A program made the position numbers and the translations under genes. Shown piece after piece: positions 1 through 8,629 of a stretch of 64,000 nt of DNA; positions within the stretch are counted from its first letter, which is position 1; each line of letters begins with the position of its first letter. The DNA comes from Roseburia sp. 499 (GTDB taxonomy: Bacteria > Bacillota > Clostridia > Lachnospirales > Lachnospiraceae): contig NZ_CP135164.1 in NCBI RefSeq assembly GCF_001940225.2, positions 1,550,001-1,614,000 of the forward strand. The letters run 5' to 3'. The notes below the pieces were generated by a model. That model made no database searches. It was not told where the DNA came from and worked only from the letters and a program-made list of their open reading frames with translations.

Positions 1-1212
1 TTCTGATATGACGGAAGCTTTCTGTGTTCCAATTTTTTCAATCACCTTTATAGAACCGGAAGCCTTACATTTTTTTCCGTCTGTTACTATCATAACATTA
101 TTTTCTATAATTTGAACCCCTTTTTGTCTTAATTTTTTATAAAATTGCTCCAATTTCCCCTCAGCTACTTGTTTTGCTTCTTCTTTCGTATATCTTTTTT
201 TCACAATTTCATATTCTTTATAGGTCTTTCGATTGAACGCTACCGGAAGATAAAAAGTGTCTCCTATTTTCAAGTCATACTCATCCGTTATGGTGTCACA
301 CTTAAAAAATGTTTTCGAAAAATTAGGTAAAGAAAACTGTTTTTTTCCTAAACGTAATTCATAATCAATACTCTCATTTCCAGTAAATACCTTATCCTGA
401 TATTCCAGTAAAAAACTATCATCATACGGATACTGTGTGATTCCCATAATATCCGCATCAGAAGTACAATACTGATAAGATACCGTTTCTCCATCATCAC
501 TTATGACCGGAATCTGTCCTGTCACCAAAATATCTCCAGCATGAACTTCAGCTCCCTCTTCCACCTGCGGAAGCCCCTTTCTGGCAAGAATACTGTAAAT
601 GACCGCATCCTTATCTGCCACAATATCAAACGGTGTTCCGTCATCTACTTTTTTTTCTTGCGCCTGCTGATTCGTAGAAAGATTTTCCTGAATATCAATT
701 ACCAACATGGTTCCTTCCACTTTAACAGATGCCCAAATAATATCGTCATATCCGGTTCGCAACAATTCTTCAATGGTTTCACAATCTATTTTGCTTTTTC
801 GCATTCCATGATATACATGATTTTCCTCTAAAAATTGAATAATACTGTCATCAGTACGATGCAGATTCCCATCTACCTCAATCTTCCATATAAACAAAGA
901 CATTGTATACAATAATATACTGCACACTAATATTCCAACTGCAAACAATTTCCGTTTCCGGTATCTATGCATGTAAAAAGGCATACCATGACGTTCCAAT
1001 ATTTCAAATGTTGTCCTTGTTTTTTTTAGAATAGGCTTTAGACTCTTAATCCCTTTAATGCTGATACAAAATATGTAATTGCCATCCTCATACTCTAGGT
1101 TCCAAATCAGAATATTGCGATTACTGCACAGATTCAGAAAACGTTCCGGTGCATATCCGTAAAGTTTTATTTTTACATATCCTTGCAGATATTTCAATTT
1201 ATCTATTAACAA
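1..1212 (-). CDS. yqfD: Sporulation protein YqfD, C-terminus cut by window edge
   Basis: The minus-strand frame is open from a TTG at 1212 to the first base of the window, giving 404 codons without a stop. TTG is the best start because GGGAG lies about 8 nt upstream and the frame directly follows yqfC. A short N-terminal region is followed by one membrane segment at about residues 90-109, preceded by a basic stretch (RYRKRK). The rest looks extracytoplasmic. YqfD is a conserved sporulation protein of endospore formers, normally cotranscribed with yqfC; in Bacillus it belongs to the mother-cell programme. Family members are about 400 residues, so probably only a few codons are missing. The identification rests on neighbour order, length and topology. 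Confidence 0.85.
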   Translation of the reverse strand, partial: MLIDKLKYLQGYVKIKLYGYAPERFLNLCSNRNILIWNLEYEDGNYIFCISIKGIKSLKPILKKTRTTFEILERHGMPFYMHRYRKRKLFAVGILVCSILLYTMSLFIWKIEVDGNLHRTDDSIIQFLEENHVYHGMRKSKIDCETIEELLRTGYDDIIWASVKVEGTMLVIDIQENLSTNQQAQEKKVDDGTPFDIVADKDAVIYSILARKGLPQVEEGAEVHAGDILVTGQIPVISDDGETVSYQYCTSDADIMGITQYPYDDSFLLEYQDKVFTGNESIDYELRLGKKQFSLPNFSKTFFKCDTITDEYDLKIGDTFYLPVAFNRKTYKEYEIVKKRYTKEEAKQVAEGKLEQFYKKLRQKGVQIIENNVMIVTDGKKCKASGSIKVIEKIGTQKASVISE

Positions 1213-1224
1213 AATACTACTCCC

Positions 1225-1506
1225 TTATGAGTCATATAATATTCCCTGTATAAATCCGGTGATTTTCATTTCCTCATTGGTGTAGTATTCTATCATCAGG
1301 CGTTTTCCCTCTATGGTGACCTGACAATTTTTTGTCTGAAGTCGAATCTTCTCTCTGGTATATTCGATAATTCCCTTATAATTTTCTATCAGAACCTGAT
1401 TTCTCCCCGTAGCAGAAATAATAACTGCCCCATACATAATGTCCTTAGGAAGTTCTAGCGATTCTACAATATTTGATTTGACCCGGCTTAATTTGTTTTT
1501 TCCCAT
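1225..1506 (-). CDS. yqfC: Sporulation protein YqfC (YabP/YqfC family)
   Basis: This 93-residue protein matches the YabP/YqfC family in length and pattern: a basic N-terminus, a central beta-rich part with IENYKGI, and a C-terminal segment around IEGKRLMIEYY. It ends 12 nt before yqfD starts, the usual sporulation pair. The ATG at 1506 has an in-frame TAG two codons upstream, so no longer start exists; a Shine-Dalgarno sequence is not obvious. In Bacillus, yqfC is transcribed by SigE in the mother cell. A sporulation role here is inferred from the family. Confidence 0.85.
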   Translation of the reverse strand: MGKNKLSRVKSNIVESLELPKDIMYGAVIISATGRNQVLIENYKGIIEYTREKIRLQTKNCQVTIEGKRLMIEYYTNEEMKITGFIQGILYDS

Positions 1507-1543
1507 ATTGCACTATATGAAAGGCAGCATGGACTTATTCTTA

Positions 1544-2848
1544 TTAACGAAGGATTCCTTTTATCATAGGAACTGACGCAGGCTGCTCTGGCTGAATCTC
1601 ATACGCACATACAATTTTAGCATATGCTTCCTTTGCCTTTTCCATATCGTTGGCAAAAATAGTGGCAAGGGTATCTCCCATTTTTACTTTATCACCACGC
1701 TTTTTGTTTAATAACACACCTACTGTAAGGTCTATTTCACTATCTTTAGTCACCCTTCCTCCGCCAAGAACAAGACTGGCAATTCCGATGTCTTCTGCCT
1801 TAATTTTAGAAACATAGCCTTCTTCTGTATTCATAACTTCAAGTATGATTCCCGCAGCCGGAAGCACCTCTGGTTGATAAACCAGACGTTTATCACCGCC
1901 TTGCGCTTCTACAAATTCTGCAAACTTATCTAAGGCGGTCTTATCCTTAATAGTTCCTTCTAACATAGTTCTTGCCTCTTCTTCTGTTTCTGCTTTTCCG
2001 GCAAAAAGAACCATCTGCGTTCCAAGCGCATAAACTACTTCCATAAAATCCTTTGGTCCAAGGCCATTTAAGGAAAGTATCGCTTCTTTCACTTCCAACA
2101 CATTTCCTACTGCATTTCCCAGAGGCTGATCCATATCGGTAATGACTGCCGCCATTTTCTTTCCTGCATTCTTTCCGATTTTCACCATCTCTTCTGCAAG
2201 AGCAAAAGCATCTTCTTCCGTTTTCATAAAAGCACCATTTCCTGTCTTAACATCCAGAACAATGGCATCTGCACCTGCTGCTAATTTTTTGCTCATAATG
2301 CTGGATGCAATCAAGGAAAGCTGATCTACCGTTCCTGTGACATCCCGTAAAGCATACAATTTCTTATCTGCCGGTGCCAAATTGGCAGTCTGACCCATAA
2401 TTGCCATTTTTACCTGATTCACATTTTGATAGAACTGTTCTTCTGTAAGTGAGGTAGAAAAGCCCGGAAAACATTCCAATTTATCAATAGTTCCACCGGT
2501 GTGTCCTAATCCTCTTCCTGACATTTTAGCTACCGGAATTCCAAGAGCTGCTACCATTGGTGCCAGCACAAGCGAAGTCTTGTCTCCTACCCCTCCGGTA
2601 CTGTGCTTATCTACCTTGATACCTTCGATGGCAGATAAATCCAGCACCTCTCCACTGTCTCTCATGGCAAGTGTGAGGTTCAGTGTTTCCTCATCATTCA
2701 TTCCCTGAAAACAGATTGCCATCATCATAGCAGACATCTGATAATCCGGGATTTCGCCATTTGTGTAACCTGTAATCATAAAATTGATTTCTTCTTTGGT
2801 TAAGGCATTGCCTTGTTTCTTTTTTGTAATTAAATCGTACATTCGCAT
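1544..2848 (-). CDS. pdp: Pyrimidine-nucleoside phosphorylase
   Basis: The enzyme phosphorolyses uridine, thymidine and deoxyuridine to the free base and (deoxy)ribose 1-phosphate in cytosolic pyrimidine salvage. The signature [16 protein letters not shown] of the thymidine/pyrimidine phosphorylase family is present, as are the phosphate-binding KHSTGGVGD segment and a C-terminal domain with GGGRVTKDS. The open frame extends to 2881, but GAGGT lies 8 nt before the ATG at 2848, which gives the usual MRMYDLI start and 434 residues. The shorter start also removes an overlap with the Nudix gene upstream, which ends at 2868. It probably belongs to one transcript with the Nudix and GNAT genes. Confidence 0.93.
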   Translation of the reverse strand: MRMYDLITKKKQGNALTKEEINFMITGYTNGEIPDYQMSAMMMAICFQGMNDEETLNLTLAMRDSGEVLDLSAIEGIKVDKHSTGGVGDKTSLVLAPMVAALGIPVAKMSGRGLGHTGGTIDKLECFPGFSTSLTEEQFYQNVNQVKMAIMGQTANLAPADKKLYALRDVTGTVDQLSLIASSIMSKKLAAGADAIVLDVKTGNGAFMKTEEDAFALAEEMVKIGKNAGKKMAAVITDMDQPLGNAVGNVLEVKEAILSLNGLGPKDFMEVVYALGTQMVLFAGKAETEEEARTMLEGTIKDKTALDKFAEFVEAQGGDKRLVYQPEVLPAAGIILEVMNTEEGYVSKIKAEDIGIASLVLGGGRVTKDSEIDLTVGVLLNKKRGDKVKMGDTLATIFANDMEKAKEAYAKIVCAYEIQPEQPASVPMIKGILR

Positions 2849-2867
2849 TTTATTTACCTCTTTCTTA

Positions 2868-3323
2868 TTAACAAAATCCAAGTTCTGTTGCTTTTTCCAT
2901 CAATTTGGGTTGAATCAACGGATAAGTCCATTCTTTCGGAAGCTGGTCTGTAATTATAATCTTTTCTATTTCACTATGCAGTTCTTGTTCAAAAGTTCTG
3001 ATATTTGCAAAATATAACATGCCAAAAGATTCTTCGTCGATATTTTCATTTACTCTCGTTTTACCAATCACCGAGTACACACATACAGGTGCAATATCAA
3101 AGTCAATAGCTCCTGTTTCTTCCTGTAATTCTCGTTTTGCAGTCTGCAAAATCGTTTCGCCCGGTTCTCTATGACCTCCCGGAACTTCGTAGGTATTACG
3201 TTCCTTATGCTTGCAAAGTACCCATTTTCCGCCTGTCTTTGATATGATGACTGCAAATTTCAGTTTTTCATCATCTATTTGTTCATAAAATTTCACTTGC
3301 ACTTCGGACATTTTTATCAGCAC
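2868..3323 (-). CDS. Nudix hydrolase
   Basis: A complete Nudix box occupies about residues 50-72: G50, E56, R64-E65-L66, E68-E69, G71, matching GX5EX7REUXEEXGU. The family hydrolyses nucleoside diphosphates linked to another group (modified NTPs, ADP-ribose, NADH and others); nothing visible fixes the substrate. The start at 3323 is a GTG with AGGA about 7 nt upstream. An ATG four codons downstream (3311) is an alternative and would change only the N-terminus. The gene lies 24 nt after the GNAT gene and 19 nt before pdp, so a shared transcript is likely. Confidence 0.85.
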   Translation of the reverse strand: MLIKMSEVQVKFYEQIDDEKLKFAVIISKTGGKWVLCKHKERNTYEVPGGHREPGETILQTAKRELQEETGAIDFDIAPVCVYSVIGKTRVNENIDEESFGMLYFANIRTFEQELHSEIEKIIITDQLPKEWTYPLIQPKLMEKATELGFC

Positions 3324-3347
3324 GTTCCTTTCCTAGTATTGTATTTT

Positions 3348-3782
3348 TTATATCCACTGAATAAATGCGGTCTTATCATTCCTGTTATATCCTGCCTGTT
3401 CGTAAAATTTCAGCGTACTTTCCTTTTTAGAACCCGTCAGTAACATGAGCTTATAACAATTTTCTTTTTGAGCTATTTCTTTGGCATAATTCAGGCAATC
3501 AGTTGCAAGTCCTCTTTTTCGATAATTTTCATCTGTAATGACATTTTCTATGAATGCATACGGGCGCTGACTGTGGGTAAGATTCGGAATTATAACGCAC
3601 ACACAGGAAGATACTATTTTTCCATCTTCTTCTGCCACAATGATATGATGATTCTTATCGTTTAATATCTGTTTCCACAAATCGTTCAATTCCTGCGTGG
3701 ATTCCGGCATAGGGTTATCATGTAACTGCATGTATAAGGTTAATAAACCTTTTAAATCTTGTTCTGAGATTTCTCGTATCAT
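3348..3782 (-). CDS. GNAT-family N-acetyltransferase
   Basis: This 144-residue single-domain GNAT carries the acetyl-CoA pyrophosphate-binding motif R88-x-x-G91-x-A93 after a hydrophobic beta strand (IENVITDENY), and a C-terminal FYEQAGYN motif typical of the fold. The acceptor substrate cannot be predicted. AAGGAG stands about 8 nt before the ATG. The region upstream now holds the transposase element, so any original promoter or operon link with the 5.5-9.5 kb genes may have been interrupted. Confidence 0.85.
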   Translation of the reverse strand: MIREISEQDLKGLLTLYMQLHDNPMPESTQELNDLWKQILNDKNHHIIVAEEDGKIVSSCVCVIIPNLTHSQRPYAFIENVITDENYRKRGLATDCLNYAKEIAQKENCYKLMLLTGSKKESTLKFYEQAGYNRNDKTAFIQWI

Positions 3783-3812
3783 AATATTTTTCTCCTTATG
3801 AAATCATATTTA

Positions 3813-3853
3813 GGCGTTTGATAAACGCCGTAACCCATTGATTTTACTGGGTT
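3813..3853. repeat. Two hairpins between GNAT gene and transposase
   Basis: GGCGTTT/AAACGCC (3813-3829, 3-nt loop) is followed at once by AACCCA/TGGGTT (3832-3853, 10-nt loop) and then TTATT on the plus strand. They could be a transcription terminator shielding the transposase from read-in, or part of the left end of the insertion element. The sequence alone does not decide. Confidence 0.45.
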
Positions 3854-3869
3854 TTATTGCTAATTTTAT

Positions 3870-3945
3870 ATAAATTTTCTCTCCTCAAGTGATAAAATAT
3901 AAGTAACAACACAAACACTTTTTCACAAGAGAGGAGAAAATTTAT
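3870..3945 (+). promoter_or_regulatory. Fold-back inverted repeat covering the transposase start site
   Basis: ATAAATTTTCTC (3870-3881) is the exact reverse complement of GAGAAAATTTAT (3934-3945), and flanking CTCTCC/GAGAGG bases can extend the pairing with a bulge. The right arm contains part of the Shine-Dalgarno GAGGAG and the first two bases of the ATG at 3944. A transcript entering from outside would fold and hide the ribosome site; one starting inside the loop (a TAAAAT lies at 3893-3898) would not. Confidence 0.55.
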
Positions 3946-5374
3946 GGCTATTAAGTATCATCAAATTTCTTTAAGTGAAACTTTTTCAGACTGTCAAAAC
4001 CAGTTCATGGATGACTCTCCATCATTCTTTAATATTCTCGCAGAATACTTTGATCTTGATGACTTCATCCCTCCAGAATTCACATCCGCTTTTTATCTTA
4101 CCATCGGCAGGAATCGTCTTTATTCTCTTCATGGTTTTCTTACCGCCTATATCCTCCAGAAAATATTTTCTATTCCTACCGATTCCCTGCTTCTTTTATT
4201 CTTAAATCTCTGCAAGGAATTACGTGATTTCTGCGGTTTTTCTAAAGTTCCTGACGCTTCCTTAATGTCCAGGTTCAAAAACGAATTCGAGCCTTACATT
4301 GAACTCATGTTTCAACGAATGGTTGATTACACAGAGCCCATCTGCCAACTAATTGACTCATCTCTCGCACAGATGCTTACCTTTGATACCTCCGGAATTG
4401 AACTTTATGTTACTGAAAACAATCCAAAAACTTTAAATGCTTTAATCAAAAAACTCAAAGCTTTTTACAAAGATAAACCTGATGTCGACCCTTACAAGAT
4501 GGCTTATGGCCTCATGCCTTCACAGGCTGTTTCCTGTCCTGACGCAAAGCATATGTACATCAATGGTCATTTTTGCTATGCAGACAAATTTGCTATTCTT
4601 ACCAATGGTTTAGGTATCGTAAGACATATCGCTTTTATCAATGATGACGATTTCAAATCTGCGCATCCAGAACTTCCTGTTGAAAAGAAAACTGCTTCTC
4701 CCGATGAAGATAAATCCTTAGGTGACGCTGCAGCACTTGTTCCAGTTCTTAGTGATTTCTTTTCCCTTCATCCAGACTTTCATCCAAATACTTTTCTTGG
4801 AGATGCTGCTTTCGACTCTGCTGAATTGTATGGAAAGTTATTCAATGATTTCCATTTTTCCAAAGCTCTAATCCCCTATAATCCAAGAAATGAAAGCCCT
4901 CTTAAAAAGGTTGGTTATAATGCTTATGGCTATCCTACTTGCCCTAATGACTCCTCTCTTTCCATGAAATACTGTGGAGTAACAAAGGAAAAAGGTCGTT
5001 CAAATCGTATCAAATGGATCTGCCCTAAGATGTCTTATAGCCATGGTTGGCATTGCAACTGTGAAACCCCTTGCAGCACAGCTGCTAAAGGGCGAACAAC
5101 ATATACTTATGAGAACATGGATTTACGTATGTTTCCTGGCATCCAACGTGATTCTGACGAGTGGAATGACACTTATAAAATAAGAGCCATTGTCGAGCGT
5201 GTAATCAATCATTTTAAAATCAACATGTGTATTGCTGGAAGGAAAACAAGAAATCACTCCACCACCAAAGCTGATGTCTTTCTTGCCGGTATTGCAAGCC
5301 AGTTGACGGTAATCGTTGCATATGCGATGAATTGTCCACAATACATTCGAAGTCTAAAACCTTTAGTTGCCTGA
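3944..5374 (+). CDS. DDE transposase, IS4/IS1182-like
   Basis: A 476-residue, apparently full-length transposase. The N-terminus has the DUF772-like helical region seen in IS1182-type enzymes. The catalytic triad can be placed in FDTSGIELY (first Asp), FLGDAAFDSA (second Asp) and YKIRAIVERVINHFK, which fits the Y(2)R(3)E(6)K signature of IS4-superfamily transposases. A Cys/His-rich insert (CPKMSYSHGWHCNCETPC) lies before the last motif. GAGGAG precedes the ATG at normal spacing. It is the only long plus-strand gene among minus-strand neighbours. No frameshift or stop interrupts it, so it may be active; element ends could not be fixed. Confidence 0.9.
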   Translation: MAIKYHQISLSETFSDCQNQFMDDSPSFFNILAEYFDLDDFIPPEFTSAFYLTIGRNRLYSLHGFLTAYILQKIFSIPTDSLLLLFLNLCKELRDFCGFSKVPDASLMSRFKNEFEPYIELMFQRMVDYTEPICQLIDSSLAQMLTFDTSGIELYVTENNPKTLNALIKKLKAFYKDKPDVDPYKMAYGLMPSQAVSCPDAKHMYINGHFCYADKFAILTNGLGIVRHIAFINDDDFKSAHPELPVEKKTASPDEDKSLGDAAALVPVLSDFFSLHPDFHPNTFLGDAAFDSAELYGKLFNDFHFSKALIPYNPRNESPLKKVGYNAYGYPTCPNDSSLSMKYCGVTKEKGRSNRIKWICPKMSYSHGWHCNCETPCSTAAKGRTTYTYENMDLRMFPGIQRDSDEWNDTYKIRAIVERVINHFKINMCIAGRKTRNHSTTKADVFLAGIASQLTVIVAYAMNCPQYIRSLKPLVA

Positions 5375-5445
5375 AAAAATATTCAATTGTCATAATACTT
5401 ATTTGAGCTTATTAAAGTACGCCCCAAATTTGATGCTCTATGTCA

Positions 5446-5465
5446 ATTCAGAAACAATTCTGAAT
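5446..5465. repeat. Perfect 8-bp palindrome right of the transposase
   Basis: ATTCAGAA-ACAA-TTCTGAAT forms a clean hairpin in the 154-nt gap between transposase and OTCase-like gene. A second pair, TCTCCT/AGGAGA, follows at about 5480-5498. One of these may mark the right end of the insertion element, but no sequence clearly matching the left end was found. Confidence 0.4.
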
Positions 5466-5528
5466 ACTGACCGATTTTTTCTCCTTATATAGAGGAGAGT
5501 TATCCACAAGAACTGATAAAATCATTTA

Positions 5529-6365
5529 TCAATTACCTAAAATCATATTAAAAATAATAACTGCCTGTTGTATCTCTAATAAATATTTCTTAAAATCATA
5601 TCCCACAAAATATTTACTATCTATCACATCTTCTGAGACTTCTTCTCCTCTGTAAAAAGGTGGACATGGATTCAATATCGCATTTTCATTAGCACATTCC
5701 ATACGCTGATAAGTTACCTGATAATCCGCAAAATCTTTCAACTTGTCTTTTCCTAAGGAATCAGTACATATGATATCCTTACCTCGAATAGCCTCATCCA
5801 GATTATATTGAATCGTAACCCCCGACATTTCATATCCGGCAGGACAACATTGTTCTAAGGAAAATCCCATACATTCCGAAGCCTCTTTCCATGCTAAGCC
5901 AATATTTCCGCTAGCACCCACAAATAAATACTTGTCCTTGGTAAAATCTTCTCTCATTTTAGACAAAGAATACATATCTGCAAGCATTTCACAAGGATGA
6001 TTGATATCCGTCATGGCATTTATAATAGGCATGTTTGCATATTTTGTCATATTTTCTAACATGGCAATATCCTTATATCGAACAATGATTCCGTCTGCCC
6101 AGTTGTTAAGATAACCTATCACATCTTTTATTTCTTCTTTTTTATCTAAGGTTTCCGGCGGGAAGAGAATGGACTGTCCACCAAGCAGATAAATTCCTTT
6201 TTCAAAGGTTACTCTTGTACGAATACTGGATTCCGGGAAAAACATAATAATGGTTTTCCCTTTTAAGAAATCCTTATATTTTCCCTTTTGTATTTCGTCT
6301 GCAATATGAAAAATCTCCTTTATATCATCTTTGCTGTAATCCCTTAATCTTATTAAATGTTTCAT
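5529..6365 (-). CDS. Ornithine/aspartate carbamoyltransferase-like protein
   Basis: This 278-residue protein has the two-domain transcarbamylase layout. The carbamoyl-phosphate motif reads S47-I-R-T-R51 (canonical SxRTR) and the second motif H123-P-C-E126 (HPCQ in OTCase). In the amino-acid-binding half the usual HCLP is N232-P-C-P235 and the DxxxSMG motif is reduced to D202-S-L-G205. It is shorter than the 310-340 residues usual for OTCase. Carbamoyl phosphate use is plausible, but the acceptor is probably not simply ornithine. The start ATG overlaps the stop of the upstream GNAT/S66 gene by 4 nt (ATGA), so translation is likely coupled. No arginine genes are nearby. Confidence 0.8.
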   Translation of the reverse strand: MKHLIRLRDYSKDDIKEIFHIADEIQKGKYKDFLKGKTIIMFFPESSIRTRVTFEKGIYLLGGQSILFPPETLDKKEEIKDVIGYLNNWADGIIVRYKDIAMLENMTKYANMPIINAMTDINHPCEMLADMYSLSKMREDFTKDKYLFVGASGNIGLAWKEASECMGFSLEQCCPAGYEMSGVTIQYNLDEAIRGKDIICTDSLGKDKLKDFADYQVTYQRMECANENAILNPCPPFYRGEEVSEDVIDSKYFVGYDFKKYLLEIQQAVIIFNMILGN

Positions 6366-7744
6366 AGGTTTCTCCTGACTAATTGTATATCCTTTCCAAT
6401 TACAATCCCTTTTGAATTTGTTCCATGACCAATTTCATTTGTACAAGCAATCGGAATTTCTGTTCCCGCGTACCGCTTTACAAGTTCAATCATAGTTGGA
6501 GTAGAATTTTCCGACTCCATTTTCGTAAATGTTCCCAACAAAATACCCGATATTTTCTTAAACACTCCCATTTGACTTAATTGATTCAAATAAGTGACCA
6601 TCTGCGGAACTATTCCACCATATGCCTCTAATAATAAAATCTTTCTGTTCATATTTGGCCAGTATTCCGTTCCTGCTAATTTCAATAAACATCTAATATT
6701 TCCACCAATTACAGTTCCATACATTTCTTCTTTTTGAACAAAAGAATACTTAAAATCAAATAAATCATTTGTACCATTCATTACTGTATTTCTAAAATTA
6801 CTAATCTGATTCTCTGCATCATCATAAATCAGATTTCTAACTTGATATAGTACTGATTCTTTACCTGTTTTCGCATAGATTGCATTGATAATGGTCGTAA
6901 GATCACTATATCCCCAAAATAACTTCTTGCTCTCTGCAATTACATCAAAGTCAAGATAAGGCAAAATTTCATTTGCTATATCTCCGCCCGATATATCAAA
7001 TATTGCTTTTATTTCATTGTCTAAATAAAACTTCATCAAACTTTCTGCTCTCTGCTGCGCAGAACCACTAAATACAGAATCTTTTTCGTAAACGAATTCC
7101 CCCATAACTGGCACTAATCCAATTTGAGTTATTGTATCCTGTAATCTTTTTATTTTTTCTTTATATGTTATTGCCTGTCCGTTAGAACAGCATACAATAG
7201 CAACCTTATCTTCCGATGTGCACCCTAATATTTTTTCCATTAAGCAAAATCTTCCTTTTCTCCACTCCACATATCCTGTTATCTCATACCCTAACGACTG
7301 ATACAATTTTAATGCATATGGATTTTCGGTAAATGCATCCAGACGTATGCATTCAATGCCTTGTTGTTTCAATTCTTTTTCAATATGTAACATTACTTGC
7401 CTTGCAATACCTTGATTCTGAAACTTCGGATTAACACATAATCTATGGATAATATAGTATTTTGCATCCGAATCCTTCCATTTTCCATTCTTGTATTCTT
7501 CATCGCATTCCTGATTTAGTACATAAGCAGCTACCATTTCCGTTCCTTGTAAAACTACTGTCATTTCCTGTTTACTAATATCTTCTGCTAGTATTTCTTT
7601 ATCAGGATATCGTTCATCCCATTGATAAATCTTATTAGCATTCATTTCTTGGATTGCTTTTGTATACATTACAAAAATCTCTTCTAATTGGTACGGCTGT
7701 GCCGACGTAAATATTAGTTTATTCATAATACCTGTCTTATTCAA
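6362..7744 (-). CDS. GNAT acetyltransferase fused to S66 (MccF/LdcA-like) peptidase domain
   Basis: Residues about 10-172 form a GNAT domain with the acetyl-CoA loop QNQGIA at 109-114 and the NPYALKLYQSLGYE motif. Residues about 178-460 form an S66 peptidase-like domain (LD-carboxypeptidase/MccF family) with the GG...LPYLD nucleophile-elbow region at 253-265, WGYSD at 277-281, E373 and H440 at the usual Glu and His positions. Aligning by eye to GGxxS(N)xxLPYLD puts Ala257 where the catalytic Ser belongs, so peptidase activity is doubtful. The listed start is TTG at 7744, with AGGAG very close; the ATG at 7726 is an equal candidate. It is 12 nt from the ANT-like gene and overlaps the OTCase-like gene. 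Confidence 0.8.
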   Translation of the reverse strand: MNKTGIMNKLIFTSAQPYQLEEIFVMYTKAIQEMNANKIYQWDERYPDKEILAEDISKQEMTVVLQGTEMVAAYVLNQECDEEYKNGKWKDSDAKYYIIHRLCVNPKFQNQGIARQVMLHIEKELKQQGIECIRLDAFTENPYALKLYQSLGYEITGYVEWRKGRFCLMEKILGCTSEDKVAIVCCSNGQAITYKEKIKRLQDTITQIGLVPVMGEFVYEKDSVFSGSAQQRAESLMKFYLDNEIKAIFDISGGDIANEILPYLDFDVIAESKKLFWGYSDLTTIINAIYAKTGKESVLYQVRNLIYDDAENQISNFRNTVMNGTNDLFDFKYSFVQKEEMYGTVIGGNIRCLLKLAGTEYWPNMNRKILLLEAYGGIVPQMVTYLNQLSQMGVFKKISGILLGTFTKMESENSTPTMIELVKRYAGTEIPIACTNEIGHGTNSKGIVIGKDIQLVRRNL

Positions 7745-7756
7745 CTTCTCCTAAAA

Positions 7757-8629
7757 TCAATAAATTTCCGTTGCATCCTTTGGTAATTTCCGTACATGCT
7801 CTAAAAATCCCCTACAGCATTTCCCTTCCTCTACATTGTATTCATATCCCAGATGGTCTCCTACATATACTGCAACTTTTTCAAACAAATCGCACATCCG
7901 AAAAACTGCATTCCAGCATGCTTCCACCGTTCCGGCACAATATGTTTCCAAATAAGCATTCCATTCCTCTTCTGACAGCCACTTATACATATATTTTGCA
8001 GATTTCCCTACACTAACGGAAAAATTTGTTTCTATCCCTATTTTCCAAGACAAAACTTTTTCTAATTGTTTACGCACATGAAAATTAAGCATATCCTGAA
8101 CATACGGGATTTCTTCTCTCCAAAGTCCTTTTGCCACATTATCAAGACACCACCAGAATTCATTACAGGTACATAAGTATTGTTCCTTTGACGGGCACTT
8201 TACCCAATAATCTTCGTCAGTTGTCTTTGGAATTTCGGGAAGCAAATTATCTTTATCTAGCAAAATCTCACATAATTTATCATTCAGAATATTTTCTTTG
8301 GCATGAGAAATACTTTCCACATGCAAGTCAATCCGATTGCCATCTTTAAATTGCATCAACCAGCCATAAAAATTTTCTTTATCACTGGGATAATCGGGAT
8401 GTTCATCCGGATATTGCATAAAAAGTCTTTCGCCGAAACAGTCAATCCATGATTTATCCTGAATAAATGGTATGGTATTCGTCACAACATATACAATATC
8501 ATAATCCTGAAAAATATCCTTTGGCACATTCAGATTGGTTCGGGAACCATTCATGTATACTGCACGAATACGTTCATCCTGTTTTGCGATATTTAAAATA
8601 AGTTCCTGCATTTCTTTTTCTGTTCTCAT
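7757..8629 (-). CDS. ANT(6)/AadE-like aminoglycoside nucleotidyltransferase
   Basis: This 290-residue protein resembles streptomycin 6-adenylyltransferases. The nucleotidyltransferase motif is G28-S-R with D42-Y-D44 (metal-binding Asp pair) and a further acidic strand RIDLHVES near residue 98. The aromatic-rich C-terminal half (FWWCLDNVAKGLWR, YMYKWLSEEEW) fits the helical domain of that family. Members adenylylate the 6-hydroxyl of streptomycin, but chromosomal relatives are often untested and this one may act on another substrate. The ATG overlaps the DUF89 stop as ATGA, with AAGGAG upstream. Confidence 0.85.
   Translation of the reverse strand: MRTEKEMQELILNIAKQDERIRAVYMNGSRTNLNVPKDIFQDYDIVYVVTNTIPFIQDKSWIDCFGERLFMQYPDEHPDYPSDKENFYGWLMQFKDGNRIDLHVESISHAKENILNDKLCEILLDKDNLLPEIPKTTDEDYWVKCPSKEQYLCTCNEFWWCLDNVAKGLWREEIPYVQDMLNFHVRKQLEKVLSWKIGIETNFSVSVGKSAKYMYKWLSEEEWNAYLETYCAGTVEACWNAVFRMCDLFEKVAVYVGDHLGYEYNVEEGKCCRGFLEHVRKLPKDATEIY

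Noticed and set aside
3784..5488. TTTTTCTCCTTAT on both sides of the transposase as a target-site duplication
   Set aside because: The left copy is the ribosome site of the GNAT gene, the match is a common T/C-rich string, and it does not adjoin recognisable element ends.
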